Shown one piece after another: positions 1-12,909 of a stretch of DNA of 64,000 nucleotides. The DNA is taken from the NCBI GenBank assembly GCA_020064725.1, contig JAGTWJ010000006.1, forward strand, positions 2,604,001 through 2,668,000, read 5' to 3'. A program made the translations under genes and the position numbers. Source of the stretch: Drechslerella dactyloides (lineage: Eukaryota; Ascomycota; Orbiliomycetes; Orbiliales; Orbiliaceae). Below the pieces are notes generated by a model that searched no databases, was not told where the DNA came from, and saw only the letters and a list, made by a program, of their open reading frames with translations. Every line of letters begins with the position of its first letter. Positions within the stretch are counted from its first letter, which is position 1.

Positions 1-78
1 TGAAGCCGGTGTTTTTGTTGGGGTGGGGTGGTGAGGTGGCTCGCTCGCTTGTCCGGCTCGCTCGCTTATCTTTGACGT
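1..78. mobile_element. Right end of a pogo/Fot1-like transposon, cut by the window edge
   Basis: Ends in ...TTGACGT followed by TA (79-80), the same end structure as the complete elements at 5070, 8429 and 19481. Read inward from the end, it carries a tandem 17-bp motif (ATAAGCGAGCGAGCCGG, then ACAAGCGAGCGAGCCAC). The adjoining TTGTTGGGGTGGGGTGG at 14-30 matches the right end of the copy at 19481-21372, so this is probably the transposase 3' end of a plus-oriented copy. The rest lies outside the window. Confidence 0.7.
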
Positions 79-80
79 TA

Positions 81-1747
81 GTAAATTATTATTACTACAC
101 AATATCAAATATTTAAAAAATAATCTAAACCAACCCAAATATATTTATAAAAATATTAAAAAAGTAATTTAACAAATTAATCTTATAACCTTTTTCTAAA
201 ATTAAGCCTAAATCTTATAGAACAAGGTTGGTTTTATTAATTAATATGCTAAATAAGTATAATAAAAAGGAAGATATAAAAATTATTATATATTTATTTA
301 TCTAGTTAAAAAATATATAGCTTATAAATATATAAATTTTTTTAATTAATAGGCCTAATCTACTAATTTATTTTATATTTAAGAAATTACTAAAAAATAT
401 ATATAAAGATATTATATTATATAAAGTTCTGAAGATTGAGTATAATATATCACTATTCCTACAACATAAACTCTCCAAAATACAGAAGGAATATAAACTT
501 CTTAATATATAGAAGAAGTACTTCCCTCTACAAAAATGGCCTGGTAACAAGAGAGTTTAGAGATTGGTTGGAATAATAGTACCTCTATTTATTTATACTA
601 CAATATTATATTATTTTATTAAAGATAAAAACTAAGATTTTAAAGAACAAATTAAAAGAATTCTTAAGTATTAAAGTAATTTCTAGTTATTATAATTATA
701 AAAGATATATCTTCCAATTCTAGATAAGTTAATAATTGATTAAAATAAGGCTAAAAAAAAATAATTGATTAAAAAATTTTAATAAATAATTGATATTATT
801 ATTAATTTTATTAACCTATTATCTACTTTATTTTTGGTAAATTTGTTATTAATTTTAGAAAACATAATTAAATATAAGTTAAAACTATTATATTCTATTT
901 TTAATATATTTAAAGATAACTATACCCTGATTAGAATATTCTATTTATCTTTTTATAATTTTCTTCTTAATTTTTTTCTTTAAAATAAGAATCTTTTTTG
1001 GATAGATAAAAAAGAATTATATAGAATAATTATCAGTAAGTATATTAGATTAATATCTAGTTTTATTAAATTAAGAATAGATATTTATAAATTTAGTTTT
1101 TTTAGAAAAATATAATTAGAAATTAATATAAAGATAATTAAAGAATATTTACTACTAGAACTTTAATATATTTATTACTATTAGATATATTACTTATAAT
1201 AAGGTGGGCAGAGTCTGATTAATAATAGCTTAATGTATAATTTTTTACAAAAATATTTACTATATTGGTTTGAGGTGACTAATTTTTTAAATATAATATT
1301 AGAAATATTTATAGTAGTCAATAGTTTGATATTAATAATAAATATAGGTTTATAGATGTTTTGTAACCAAAGAATGAGATTTATGGGAGTTTTCTAGATA
1401 AACAATAGTAAGGGCATATTAGCTTTAGTATATGATATAAAGTGGTTTATACTTTAGAACTAATATATTATCAACAAAGTACTATTATAAATATACTGTT
1501 TAAAGATTTAAATATTTATTCTTTATTTTAATCATTCTTTATTTTATTTTAATTTATTTTATTATCTTTTATAATCTTAGGTTCTGGATAAGGGCTCAAT
1601 TAATAGTTTTTCAAGTGCACCAGAAATTTCGATTCACCTTTTCCTATGTTGCTATGAATCATGTGATTATCAATACCTGTGTAAACTATTCTAGAAGCTT
1701 TAACAAAAATGATTAGATTCTACAGAGATGTAAATACTGGAGACCTA
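81..1747. other. AT-rich RIP-decayed sequence without a recognisable gene
   Basis: Very AT-rich with stops in all frames; no intact reading frame above about 60 codons. The composition matches the decayed retroelements to the right, so it is probably an older mobile-element relic, but I cannot assign a family. Slightly less AT-rich pockets lie around 420-560 and 1600-1745. The stretch ends at the TA that precedes the palindromic element starting at 1748. Confidence 0.5.
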
Positions 1748-2790
1748 ACGTATCTCACAAGCGAGCGCGCAGCACAAGCGAGCGCGCAGCCTCCTATAGT
1801 CAAGCACCACACTAAAAAGCTTTTTATTAATATTTTAGTCAATATATATTAAAAAAATTATAAAAAAATTATTCTAAATAAACGTAAATTAAAATAATTG
1901 AATTATATTTTTATTAATTTTTTTATTATAAAAATAAATTAATAATAATTAATTTTTTTAATATAAAAATAAATTAATAATAATTAATTTAAAAATTTTA
2001 AAAAACAACATATAATCTTAAATATTTATCAATAAATATCTCTATAATATATAGATAAAAATTTTTAAAAATTAAAATTCTAATAAATTATTATATAATC
2101 TAGGCCTATGCCAAGCTATTACTTATTATAATAGAAATTAAGGTTTAAAATATCTGCTAAAGTTAGCACAACATATCAGCTACATACCAGCTATTTTTTT
2201 ACATAATTATATATAAAAATATAATAAAAAAAACTATAAAAATTTATTTTTATATAAATTAAATTAATATGTTATTTAACAAATTTTTTTATTTTTTTTA
2301 AATAAAAATTCAATTTTTTATAAATTTTTATAATAAAAATTAAAAATATTAATATTAAATTAGATAATATATAAAAAAATTAAAAAAATAAAATAAAAAA
2401 GTAACAATAGATTAAATTAAAATAAGATTTTTCTTTAATTTTTTTATTATATTTTTATATATAATTATTTTGAAAAATAGCTAATATATAGCTGATGTGT
2501 TGTGCTAACTTTAGCGGATATTTTAAACCTTAATTTCTATTATAATAAATAATAGCTTAACACAGACCTAGATTATATAATAATTTATTAGAATTTTAAT
2601 TTTTAAAAATTTTTATCTATATATTATAGAGATATTTACTAGCAAACACCTAAGACTATATATTATTTTTTAAATTTTTAAATTAATTATTATTAATTTA
2701 TTTTTATATTAAAAAAATTAGAAAAAAATATAAGTTAATTATTTTAATTTATATTTATTTTAAAATATTTCTTTTATATTTTTATAATAG

Positions 2791-4583
2791 TGTTATGGAA
2801 TAACAGCACAGCACCCGAATAACCTGCATAGACCTGGTTCCCATACAGATATTCTTCCTATATGGTACATAAAATAATAGTATATCTATATAACGTCAAT
2901 GATAAGCGAACGGATCAGACAAGCGACCGGATCACCCCACTCAGTCAAACACCCCACCAAACACCTTTTATTTAATATTATAATAAATATCTATTATAAA
3001 ATTATAAAAAAAAATACTTTAAAATAAATATATATTCAAAGAGATTAATTATCATTTTTTTAATTTTTTAATATTAATATTAAATTAATAATAATTATTT
3101 TAAATATTATAAAAAACAACACAAACTTTTAGGTGTTTGACTGTAAATATCTAAGTAATTTATAAATAAAAACTTCTAAAAATTGAAGATATAATAAATT
3201 ATTATATAATCTAGGATTATAGAGAGTTCTAGCTTATTATATTAAAAGTTAGGCTTTATAAAGGTGGCTAAAGTTGGTACAATACATCCAACTATTTTTT
3301 AAAAAATTATATATAAAAATATTATAAAAAAATTTTAAAAAAATTTAGTTTAATTTTAATATATTAAAAATTTATTATTTTATTTTTTTGAAATTTTTTT
3401 ATATATTATATAATTTAATATTAATATTTTTAATTTCTATTATAAAAAATTAGAAAAAATTGAATTTTCGACAAAAAAAATTAAAAAAAATTAGAAAAAT
3501 TATAATTTAATCTTATTTAATCTAATATTAATTTTTTTAATTTTTTTTATAATATTTTTATATATAATTATTTAAAAAAATAGCTGGTGTGTTGTTGGTG
3601 TGTTGTACCAACTTTAACCACTTTTATTAAGCTTAATTTTTAATATAATAAACTAAAACTCTCTATAATCCTATATTATATAATAATTTATTATATCTTC
3701 AATTTTTAGAAGTTTTTATTTATAAATTACTTAGATATTTACAGTCAAACACCTAAAAGTTTGTGTTGTTTTTTATAATATTTAAAATAATTATTATTAA
3801 TTTAATATTAATATTAAAAAATTAAAAAAATGATAATTAATCTCTTTGAATATATATTTATTTTAAAGTATTTTTTTTATAATTTTATAATAGATATTTA
3901 TTATAATATTAAATAAAAGGTGTTTGGTGGGGTGTTTGACTGAGTGGGGTGATCCGGTCGCTTGTCTGATCCGGTCGCTTATCATACACGTTACTAACTA
4001 TATAAAATAGATTCTTATATAAGATATATAACTATATAGATTTATTTTACATAAACTATTAATTTATATGATAGACCAGACTATATAGAAGATAGGACTA
4101 TATAGATAATAGAATTATAAGAAATCCTAGATTATATAAAAAAATATTACCATAAAAAAATCTTATTATCATAATATTCTTTCTTAAGTAGAAACCACCA
4201 TAATAATTTATAATTATATAAGTGTTTAGTGTTTAGGGCACTCAATACTCAACTAAACATTAAACAAGGTAAACATTAAACTACTTAAATAATATATCAA
4301 TACATTTTTACTATTTTATATATCAAAACATCATATATATAATTAGTATATTTTATCTTAAGACTAATGGTTTTTTTCTTAGAAACCATTAATCAATATT
4401 TAAATAATAGTATCTTAATAAATAATTTATTAATTATTGTTATTATATATTCTATTCTAATAATTACTATTATACTTAATATATACTTATCTTTCTTTAT
4501 TAAAAACCTTATACAATAACAACTAAGAGTCAGAAACTTCAGAATAAAATATATTCAACCCTAACCTAGACCAAAAAATAACA
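2791..4583 (+). repeat. 5' LTR of the gypsy element, interrupted by PAL2
   Basis: It starts TGTTATGGAATAACAGC and ends ...AAATAACA. Without the insertion at 2893-3991 it is about 690 bp and aligns end to end with the 3' LTR at 12910-13597. For example, the 4528-4583 tail containing CTAAGAGTCAGAAACTTCAG corresponds to 13537-13597. The two LTRs differ mainly by C/T and G/A changes, as expected from RIP. Confidence 0.85.
2893..3991. mobile_element. Palindromic (foldback) TA-flanked element PAL2, 1,099 bp
   Basis: It is flanked by TA (2891-2892 and 3992-3993) inside the 5' LTR. The ends are inverted: ACGTCAATGATAAGCG on the left, CGCTTATCATACACGT on the right. The whole element is a near-perfect inverted repeat centred around 3440. 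For example, the left-arm text TTTTAGGTGTTTGACTGTAA (about 3125-3145) recurs reverse-complemented at about 3742-3762. Each TIR has two 17-bp units (ATAAGCGAACGGATCAG, ACAAGCGACCGGATCAC), almost the same as the TIR of the pogo-like copy at 5070, suggesting that copy's transposase could act on it. It has no coding capacity. Confidence 0.85.
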
Positions 4584-5069
4584 TTTTGACCAATCACTCT
4601 TAGTAAACAAGAAGAAACAATAAATATATGATAACTTTTAGTATAACTTACAAGTTTTTTATAATATATAAAAACAAAATAAAATTCTATAATATAAAAT
4701 TACAAAAACTATTTACAAATAATAATAACTTTGAATTAATATTAAATAATAAAAACAATAAATACAAAAGATTTATTAATAACTTCTATATTTTAAAAAT
4801 ATATAAATAAAGAATTACTGTAATAACAACTCAGATAATACTATATATATAAAAAAAAATAATATAATAAACCCCAATTTTCTTAGATTAACTAATAAAT
4901 ATATAAATAATCTATAAAAATATAAAAACAAATTTATAATAAATATAAAAATATAAGTTTTGGAAAAAATAAATAATATTATACTAGAAAATAATATTAA
5001 ATAAAAACTAGAACAAAGCCTTAAAATAGTACAATAAGAAACAATTATAATATATTAATAATATATATA
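4584..5069 (+). other. Leader/gag-side remnant of the gypsy element
   Basis: This lies directly after the 5' LTR, where a primer-binding site and gag would be. The first bases are TTTTGACCAATCACTC; I could not match them to a tRNA 3' end with confidence. A 60-codon open stretch (4628-4810) is rich in Lys/Asn/Ile/Tyr and is a by-product of AT bias. The segment continues after the pogo-like insertion at 6962-7206. Confidence 0.45.
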
Positions 5070-6961
5070 ACATCAATGATAAGCGAACGGATCAGACAAG
5101 CGAGCGGATCACCTCACCACCCCATCTCAACGAAAATACTGATTTCACCACCACAATACTATAGCTTTGGGTTAGATATATACTAAATAGCTTATTTATA
5201 TGTTTAAGATGTTTTTTGATATGTTTGAATATTATGTTTAGTTTTATTGCATTGATTGTAGTGTAATACCTTTTTAGAGCTTTTTTCTGGTTGTATGTTG
5301 TTCTGATAGTTTTTTGGTTTTATCTGTTTATGCTGTCTATTTATGGTGTTTTGGTCTAGTATATCATTTGTTTGGTGTATGGTGAGTATGTTTTTATGTT
5401 GTATATGCTGTCTTTTTGCCTGCTGCTGTTTATTTAATGCTTTATTAGCAGAGTGTAGTGTTGTGTTCTCTGTATGTATAAGTGTCAATTGATGTATTAT
5501 AGTTTGTGTCCTTTTAGATAGCTGGTCTACAGTTGTTAGTAGTAATGTAGGAGAGTTATTTTGGTACTGGGTAATCTGGTTTTTGATTAGGTTTGTTTGT
5601 AGGCTAGCTTTTGATGGGTTTAATGGTGTTTTTGTAGTCTAGGTAGCTGCTGTATTTGTAGTGTTTGGATGTGAATTTGCTGGAGTAGCTGTTGGTAATT
5701 GTATATCTAGCTTTGATAAAATTTTGTTAGGGTTATAAGGTATAATACTAGTTTTAGTAAAGCTGTTGTGTATGTTTTTAGGTGTTATTGTAGTAGTAAA
5801 TGTTTTGTGGAATCTGGTGAGAAACTCTAGCTTAGAGATATGGTTAATGTATGTGTGTACTAAGTTTTCTATTTTATGGTTATATGTCTGCTTTAATAAC
5901 CCAAAGCAGCTAATATCTAGTAACTGGAAAATATGTGATGAATGTAGTAGCATACAGATTATAACAATCTTATGTTTTTGGCAGTATAGTTTAAAAGCAA
6001 CAGAATAATAGCTTTTGTGACCATCTAGGACTAATAGCCGGTAGTCCAAAATGCAGCACTGTACTATAAACTTGTCAAAATATTTTAGCTATTGTAGAGT
6101 GAGCTTGTTTGTTGTTTAGCTGTTATCAGAAAATGTAATAACCTAATCTGCTGGTAGCTTTATCACTATATATCAGCTAACTAAGTGGTGTTGCCCAGTG
6201 AGGACAATAAATGGCAGTATTGCCCAATTTTCTGTGTTTATTTTCTAGATAACTGTTGCCTATTTATAATTCCTAGGCTGTGCTAGTTTAGCTTTATCGT
6301 GTGTTTCAGTACCTGTAATAATAGTAGTTGTAGATATTATGTCTATTATAAAGTTAGTTTTATTAAAGTTGTAGATATTATTGTTCATAATATTATATTT
6401 GGTTTTTATAGCCTTTATTAACTAAAATCATTTGTTAATAAATACAAAATCTTTGTATTTTACTTGCTGGTAGTTGTACTTTTTAGATAGATATATCTGT
6501 AGTTCTAGGTAGTATTTAACAAAGTTACCAGCCTATCTTTTACTGACACATTGTGTACTATTATTGTTATGTGTTAGTAGTAGCTGGTTGACCATATCTT
6601 CCATACTATTTAGCCTAGGATGAAAAAACTGTATATATAGTTTAAATATATATTGAACAATGGTATCCTCCTTTAATTTTGTAAGGTTTTGTGATTTAGG
6701 GATGTTGTTGCATCATGAAGAGCAGCCATTATATTGGTAGACTAAGGTGGTATAAGGGATATTATAATGTTTAGTAGTAGCTTGAATATTTAATTCTTGG
6801 TTTTTTTTTATAGTTTTAATAGTTAGAAGAATTTTGGATTTGGTCGTAGAGGCAGGTATTGTGGTGGTTGTGGAGGTATAAGGTATAGGAGGAGTGGTGG
6901 GCGCGTAGGTGTGGTGAGGTGATCCGCTCGCTTGTCTGATCCGTTCGCTTATCATTGACGT
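5070..6961 (-). mobile_element. pogo/Fot1-like DNA transposon, copy 1 (1,892 bp)
   Basis: Inverted ends (ACATCAATGATAAGCG at 5070, CGCTTATCATTGACGT at 6961) are flanked by TA (5068-5069, 6962-6963). Each TIR contains two 17-bp units. The left end reads ACAT where the right reads ACGT, a single RIP-type change. The transposase runs on the minus strand and is the least decayed of the three full-length copies here. The length equals that of the copies at 8429-10320 and 19481-21372. It sits inside the gag side of the gypsy element, so it arrived after it. Confidence 0.9.
5639..6955 (-). pseudogene. pogo/Fot1-like DDE transposase, broken
   Basis: Two open pieces remain. The N-terminal piece (6713-6955, 80 codons) has a helix-turn-helix-like region ending ATTKHYNIPYTTLVYQYNG, typical of the N-terminal pipsqueak/CENP-B-like fold of pogo transposases. 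The C-terminal piece (5639-6049) carries LLVLDGHKSYYS and, further on, LLHSSHIFQLLDISCFGLLK, the second and third catalytic Asp of a DDE_1 nuclease, with 35 residues between the two Asp. The middle (6050-6712) has several stops, mostly TAG/TAA. The first Asp lies in that stretch and I did not place it. After the C-terminal piece the frame ends at a TAG at 5639-5641; a further Gln/Lys-rich open stretch (5204-5488) probably belonged to the same protein. Confidence 0.8.
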
Positions 6962-7206
6962 TAAGTAGTTTTAATAATAGTTAAAAATATTAAAATAATT
7001 ATATTAAAAAATTTTAAAAAAATAGTAGAATATATTAAAATCTTAACTAATATCCAAATAAATAATATTATTATTTAAAATCTTATATTATTTACTAACT
7101 TTAGATTTACTCTGATTAGTAGATTAAAAATTTAAAAAAACAGAATTATAACTATTTTTATAATAATATTTAATAAGATATTAAAAATAAGAAACCTAAT
7201 TAGATA
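6962..7206 (+). other. AT-rich gypsy remnant between two pogo-like insertions
   Basis: It continues the retroelement sequence interrupted at 5069. All frames are closed and I recognise no domain. It ends at TA (7205-7206), the target of the truncated element starting at 7207. Confidence 0.4.
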
Positions 7207-7745
7207 ACGTATTCCACAAGCGAGCGAACACCCCAAGCGAGCGAACACCCCACCAAGTGACCTTACCCTCTTTTCTCCTTTACTATTATCTACATTTATA
7301 ACCATTATAATAATAGCCTCTATAACTAAATTCTGAATAATCTTAACTATTAAAATTTTAGAAAAAAATAAAAAATTAAATATTATAATAATAGTTAAAT
7401 TATATAATATTCTTTAAATAACTTTTGTTTATTAGTATAATAGATACCTTTTATAGAATAATAATATATTAAAATCATAGAATCTTATATAATTAAAAAA
7501 GGATATTATTATTTAGTATATATTTAAATTATATATATAATTTTTTTATTCTAAATTGGGTAGTATAGAAGATATGGTTAACCAGTTATTATTAATATAT
7601 ATTAATAATAGCTTATATTATGTTGGTAAGAATTGGACAATAAATTTTATAAAATATTATTTGGAGTTTTAAATATATCTATTTAAAAAATATAACTACT
7701 AATAGACTAAATATAAAGATTATAAGTTTATTAGTAATTGATTAG
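7207..7745 (+). mobile_element. Truncated pogo-like transposon, left end only
   Basis: It begins ACGTATTCCAC after TA and has a perfect 17-bp tandem repeat, AAGCGAGCGAACACCCC twice. The sequence then tracks the N-terminal half of the copy at 19481: CCTCTATAACTAAATTCTG (about 7318) against the homologous stretch at about 19591, and GTATAGAAGATATGG (about 7561) against about 19833. Similarity stops near 7745, where gypsy RNase H coding begins, so the right half is missing. The right boundary is approximate. The TIR core differs from copies 1-3 and resembles PAL1, suggesting a second subfamily. Confidence 0.65.
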
Positions 7746-7749
7746 TTAA

Positions 7750-8428
7750 TCCTAAGTTATTAATATAAATAAAAACTAATATTTTTATAATAGTTTTAGG
7801 AATTTATTTATTATAAAAATAATTTGATTAAAAATAGTATCTAATTATCTATTTATTATATAAATTTAATATTACAAAAACTAGATATTTAATATATAAT
7901 AAAGAATTTATGGCTATCTTATATATTTATAAAAAATAAAAAGTCTATTTATAAATTATAAAACTATTTAAAATATTTTTTAATTATAAAAATCTTATTT
8001 ACTTTTTGATAATAAAAAAACTTAGCAGATACTAAATTTAATAATAGAAAATATTTAATAAATATAATATAAAAATTATCTATTTTAAAGAAAAAGAAAA
8101 CATTAAAATTAATATTATTAACTAATAATCTAATTTAATAGAAAATATTCTTATAAATAAAAAAATAATCTTAAAATAATAAGGAAATATTATTATTATT
8201 AATAAGGAATTTAACTTTATTATTTATAAAATAAAACCCAAAATAGTTACAAAACTAAAAGAAAGTTATTAGAAAAATATAATAGTAAAAAGAATATTCT
8301 AGAATTTTAAAGAAATTATTGTATTTTTTATTTTAGAAAATAGATATATTTTTTTTAAGGACTTTTTTTATGTTTTAGATAAGAAATTATAATTTAAAAT
8401 CTTATAATTATATTATAATATACCTATA
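7750..8428 (+). pseudogene. gypsy pol: RNase H and start of integrase, RIP-decayed
   Basis: Reading through stops, the sequence gives YNKEFMAILYIYKK and then YKNLIYFLIIKKLSR, matching the RNase H block normally written DHKNLxYFxxxKxLxRRQ, followed by NIKIIYFKEKENIKIN, the position of the usual IxYxPGKxNxxADxLSR. At 8400-8428 the frame reads YYNIPIT, the start of the integrase zinc-binding block. It is interrupted there by the insertion at 8429 and resumes at 10321. Confidence 0.7.
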
Positions 8429-10320
8429 ACATGCACGATAAGCGACCGGGCTGGACAAGCGACTGGGCCATCTTGCCACCTTATTCTGATAAAATTACTA
8501 GCTATACTGCTATTAGTGCTTAGTTTCTTGGTCTAGGACTGGGAAATTATTTATTTGGATTTTGAAAATATCTGTTGGTATATTTGAATATTATGGCTAG
8601 ACTTATTATAATTATTATAATAATATATATATATAATAATAATTTTTAATTAAAAAATATATTAGTATTTTAAGAATATTAATAGTATAATTATATTATT
8701 TATAGTATTATTATATATTAATTTACTAGTTTGGTATATAATAAATATATTTTTATATTATATATGCTATTTTTTTAGTTTTTGGTGTTTATTTAGTAGT
8801 TTATTTGTAGAGTAAAATGTTGTGTTTTTTATATGTATAAATATTATTTAGTGTATTATTGTTTATATTTTTTTAGATAGTTGATTTATAGTAGCTAGTA
8901 GTAATGTAGAAGAATTAATTTAATATTGGGTAATTTAATTTTTAATTAAATTTATTTGTAGGTTGGTTTCTATTGGGTTTAATAATATTTTTATTATTTA
9001 AATAGTAACTATATTTATAATATTTAAATGTAAATTTACTAATATAACTATTAATAACTATATATCTAGTTTTGATAGAATTTTGTTAGGGTTATAAGAT
9101 ATAATATTAATATTAGTAAAGTTATTGTGTATGTTTTTTAATGTTATTATGATAATAAATACTTTATGGAATCTGGAGAGGAACTTTAGTTTGGAGATGT
9201 GGTTGATATATATATATATTAAATTTTTTATTTAATAATTATATGTCTATTTTAATAGTCTAAAGTAGCTAATGTCTAATGGTTGAAGAAGATATAAAGA
9301 ATATAATAATATACAGATTATAATAATTTTATACTTTTAATAGTAAAACTTAAAAATAACTAAATAATAATTTTTATAATTATCTAAAATTAAGAGTTAG
9401 TAGTTTAAAATATAGTATTATACTATAAATTTATTAAAATATTTTAGTTATTTAAAGATTAATTTATTTATTATTTAATTATTATTAAAAAATATAATTA
9501 TTTAGTTTTTTGGTAACTTTGTTTTTGTATATTAATTTATTAGATAGTACTGTTTAGTAAGGATAATAAATAGTAATATTATATAACCTTCTACCCCTAT
9601 TTCTTAAATAATTATTATTTATTTGTAATTCTTAGACTATATTAACTTTATTTTATTATATATTTTTATATTTATAATAATAATAGTTATAGATATTATA
9701 TTTATTATAAAGTCTATTTTATTAAAATTATAGATATTGTTATTTATAATATTATATTTATATTTTATAATTTTTATTAACTAGAATTATTTATTAATAA
9801 ATATAAGATTTTTATATTTTACTTATTGATAATTATATTTCTTAGATAAATATATTTATAATTCTAAACAATATTTAATAAAGTTATTAATTTATTTTTT
9901 ATTAATATATTATATATTATTATTATTATATATTAATAATAGTTAATTAGCTATATCTTTTATATTATTAAATTTAAGATAAAAAAAATATGTATATAGT
10001 TTAAATATATATTAAATAATAATATTCTTTTTTAATTATATAAAATTCCATAATTTAAAATAACTATTTATTTTTATAGTATAACCACTACACTAGTAAA
10101 TAAAGATAGTTTTAAAAATATTATATAACTTTGTAATAATCTAAATACTTAAATTTTCATCTTTCTTAAGAGTTTTAGAAACTAAAATAATATAAGATTC
10201 AGTTGTAGAGATAATTATTATGATAGTAATAATAATATATATTAATAATAAAGAGAGGAGGTGTGTAGATGGTGTGTATGGCCCAGTCACTTGTCCGGCC
10301 CGGTCGCTTATCGCGCACGT
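8429..10320 (-). mobile_element. pogo/Fot1-like DNA transposon, copy 2 (1,892 bp), heavily RIP-decayed
   Basis: TA (8427-8428 and 10321-10322) flanks the inverted ends ACATGCACGATAAGCG and CGCTTATCGCGCACGT. The TIR 17-bp units are ATAAGCGACCGGGCTGG and ACAAGCGACTGGGCCAT. Internal sequence is collinear with copy 1 in the same (minus) orientation; for example, TATATGCTATTTTTTTAG at about 8762 matches about 5403 in copy 1. No transposase frame survives. It was inserted between the codons for PIT and GYLGIK of the gypsy integrase. Confidence 0.88.
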
Positions 10321-11560
10321 TATATGGTTATTTAGGAATTAAAAGAATACAGGAACTTATTATATAGTAATACTTTTAGTTTAAAATAAGATAGCAGATC
10401 AAGAACTATATTAAGATATATGATTTATACCTAAGAAATAAATTAATAAGATATATATTCTATAGATATTTATAATTGAATAAAATATTAATTAAATTAT
10501 TTTAAATTATAATTTATGATTTTGTATAGGGGTTATTATATTTAAAAAATCTTTTAATAAACTAAATCTATAATAAAATTTTAATTATTATTTATAAATT
10601 TACTAAGATTATTATTCTAGAATTCTGGAATAATTTCTAAAGAGTAGAATAACTTTTGATAATTTATAATAAACAAATATTTAATTAATATAGATTATAA
10701 AAAAAATATATATTTATAATAAAGATCTTTTTTTTAATAATAAGTATTAGAAGTATATTATAAATATTATAAGTATTAAATTTAATATAGTAATTAAAAG
10801 AAGAGTTTAAATTAATGAAACTTCTAAATAAAGAATCTAAATAATTAAAATTTATCTTAAATTATTTTTTAATTATATATAGAATAACTAGATAAAACTA
10901 TTATTTATAGTAGAATTTATTTATAATTTATTTAAATATTTAGTTATAAATTATATATTTTATAAAGTATTATAAGGCTGGAATTTATAAACTATATAAC
11001 CAATTTTATTTATAAGAAAAGATATATTTAGTGTTGAAGATTATTTTAAGATTATGAATGGATTATATAAATATTTAAAAAGTGATCTGGATTTTGTAGT
11101 AGAAATTATGTTTTATTATTATAATAAAAAAAGGATAAAAGTATTTTTTTTAAAGAAAGAAGATAAAATATATTTATTTATTAAAAATATTAAAATAAAA
11201 AAATTTAATTAGAAACTTGATTTTTAAAAACTTAGATCTTATATTATAATTAAAAAATTAAATAAATATTTATTTGAATTTTATATTTCTAAAAACTTAA
11301 AAATTTATAAAATATTTTATATTACTTTATTTAAATCTGTACTAAATGGATTTAGAGAAGAAGTAGATAATCTAAAAATTAAAGAAAATGATTATAATAA
11401 ATATAAAATTAAAAAAATCTTAGATTATAAAAGGAATTTAGATATATTAATTAATAAATTTTTAATTAAATAGAAGAATTATCTACTTAAAGAAGACTTA
11501 TAATAATTAGAAGATAATATTTTATTAAAATTTATTAAATGATATTTTGATGGATTTGAT
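10321..11560 (+). pseudogene. gypsy integrase and C-terminal chromodomain, RIP-decayed
   Basis: It opens with YGYLGIKRIQELI, the integrase block usually written GHxGxxKTxxLxRR. Near 11160-11340 the frame gives KIYLFIKNIKIKK, KLRSYIIIKK and KIFYITLFKSVLNGF, matching the integrase C-terminal module (DKVYLxxKNIKTKRPxKKL...GPFxIxxK...HPVFHVSLL). Near 11385-11550 a chromodomain follows: KYKIKKILDYKR, then INKFLIK-stop-KNYLLKEDL, where the stop (TAG) replaces the aromatic-cage Trp of the typical LVKWKGY. The core catalytic DDE region around 10400-11000 is too decayed for me to place its residues. Confidence 0.75.
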
Positions 11561-12909
11561 GTTTGTTAAATAAGGTAAGACCTATTATTATGATGATCTT
11601 GAGGAAGATTTAGAAAAAATGTTAGAATGTAAAAGGTTAATTATAATAGTATGATTATAACTGGATAAGTTTATTTTATCTTGGAATTATATTCTCTAAT
11701 ATTGAAATTATTATTGGATGTAAGAAATTTGTATATATATAGAATTTACCTTTTTTTAAAATATAAACCAATTTATTTATAATCTTATAAATATTATCCC
11801 AGTAATAAAAAACCTTGTTTAAAATATTAATATTTATCTAAATCTTAAAATGAAAACACAGTGTAGCTAGTTTAAGAGCTAATACCCTTTAATAATCAAA
11901 ATAAATAAGATATATTATCATTATAATAAAAAAACAAAGGAAATAAGAACCATAAAAAAATAAAAAAAATAAAATTATAAAAATAATAAACCTATTTATT
12001 TTATCTTTTTTTATATAATAAAACCTTATAAAACAATTCTTAGAATTATATGTATAATACAATATAAATTAGTACCAACTATATTTAGCAATATATATAT
12101 AATAGAAAAATACTATATTAAATATTAAAATTTATACTATCACTATTTACAAAAGCATCAAAATTAAAAGAACCCAGATCTTCAATTTTAAATAAAGAAA
12201 TCTTGATTGTTTTTTTAAAATCTTTCTGTTTTTTAATTGAAGTCTTCTCTTCCTCAAAAACAACTTTTGTTTTTAAAAAAGCCACACTCAATTCCTAATA
12301 AAAACAAGTTATTCTTACTTGAGCCATAATTAATTTTCAAGATAACAACAAATATTTTTGGAATAATTAAAATTAATTCTATTTAGTCTTTAATAATTTA
12401 TTATATTTTTAATTAAAAATCTTAAGAATATGTTTTATTAGAAATTATTAGATAAATTATTAATAATAGAATCTTAGAAGAAAAAAGATTATTTATTTAA
12501 ATTAAAAAATATATAATAATAATTTTAACAAACACAAATAGAATATTTCATATTTATATTTAAATTTATTCAACAAATATATAAATTAAATATATAAAAC
12601 TTATATATTACTAAAAAATTATTAAGCATTTTTTAATATAATATACCTATTTAAAATAATAATTGATAAAAGATTTCTTTTGATAATTAATAAATATACT
12701 AGAAGAAATAATTAAAAAGAATATATTACACAAAAAAATATATTACAAAAAAAAAAGAAACCTAATATTATTTAAATATTAAAATCTTATTATACTATAC
12801 TTGATTACTTAATTTTATTATATATAAAAAACCTATACTACTTTATTTTATATTATTTATATTTATACCAAAATTAATATACTACTAATTCTTATAAAAA
12901 AAAGAATAA
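11561..12909 (+). other. Non-coding 3' region of the gypsy element
   Basis: AT-rich sequence between the chromodomain and the 3' LTR with no readable frame. The bases just before the LTR (about 12896-12909) are an A-rich purine run, AAAAAAAAGAATAA, the position of the polypurine tract. A region around 12120-12340 is a little less AT-rich but I see no gene in it. Confidence 0.5.

Noticed and set aside
1..80. Repeated CGCTCGCTTG blocks as a CRISPR-like or satellite array
   Set aside because: They occur only as two units at each transposon end flanked by TA, so they are terminal repeats of DNA transposons.
4628..4810. 60-codon Lys/Asn/Ile-rich frame
   Set aside because: By-product of extreme AT content in the gypsy leader; composition not protein-like.
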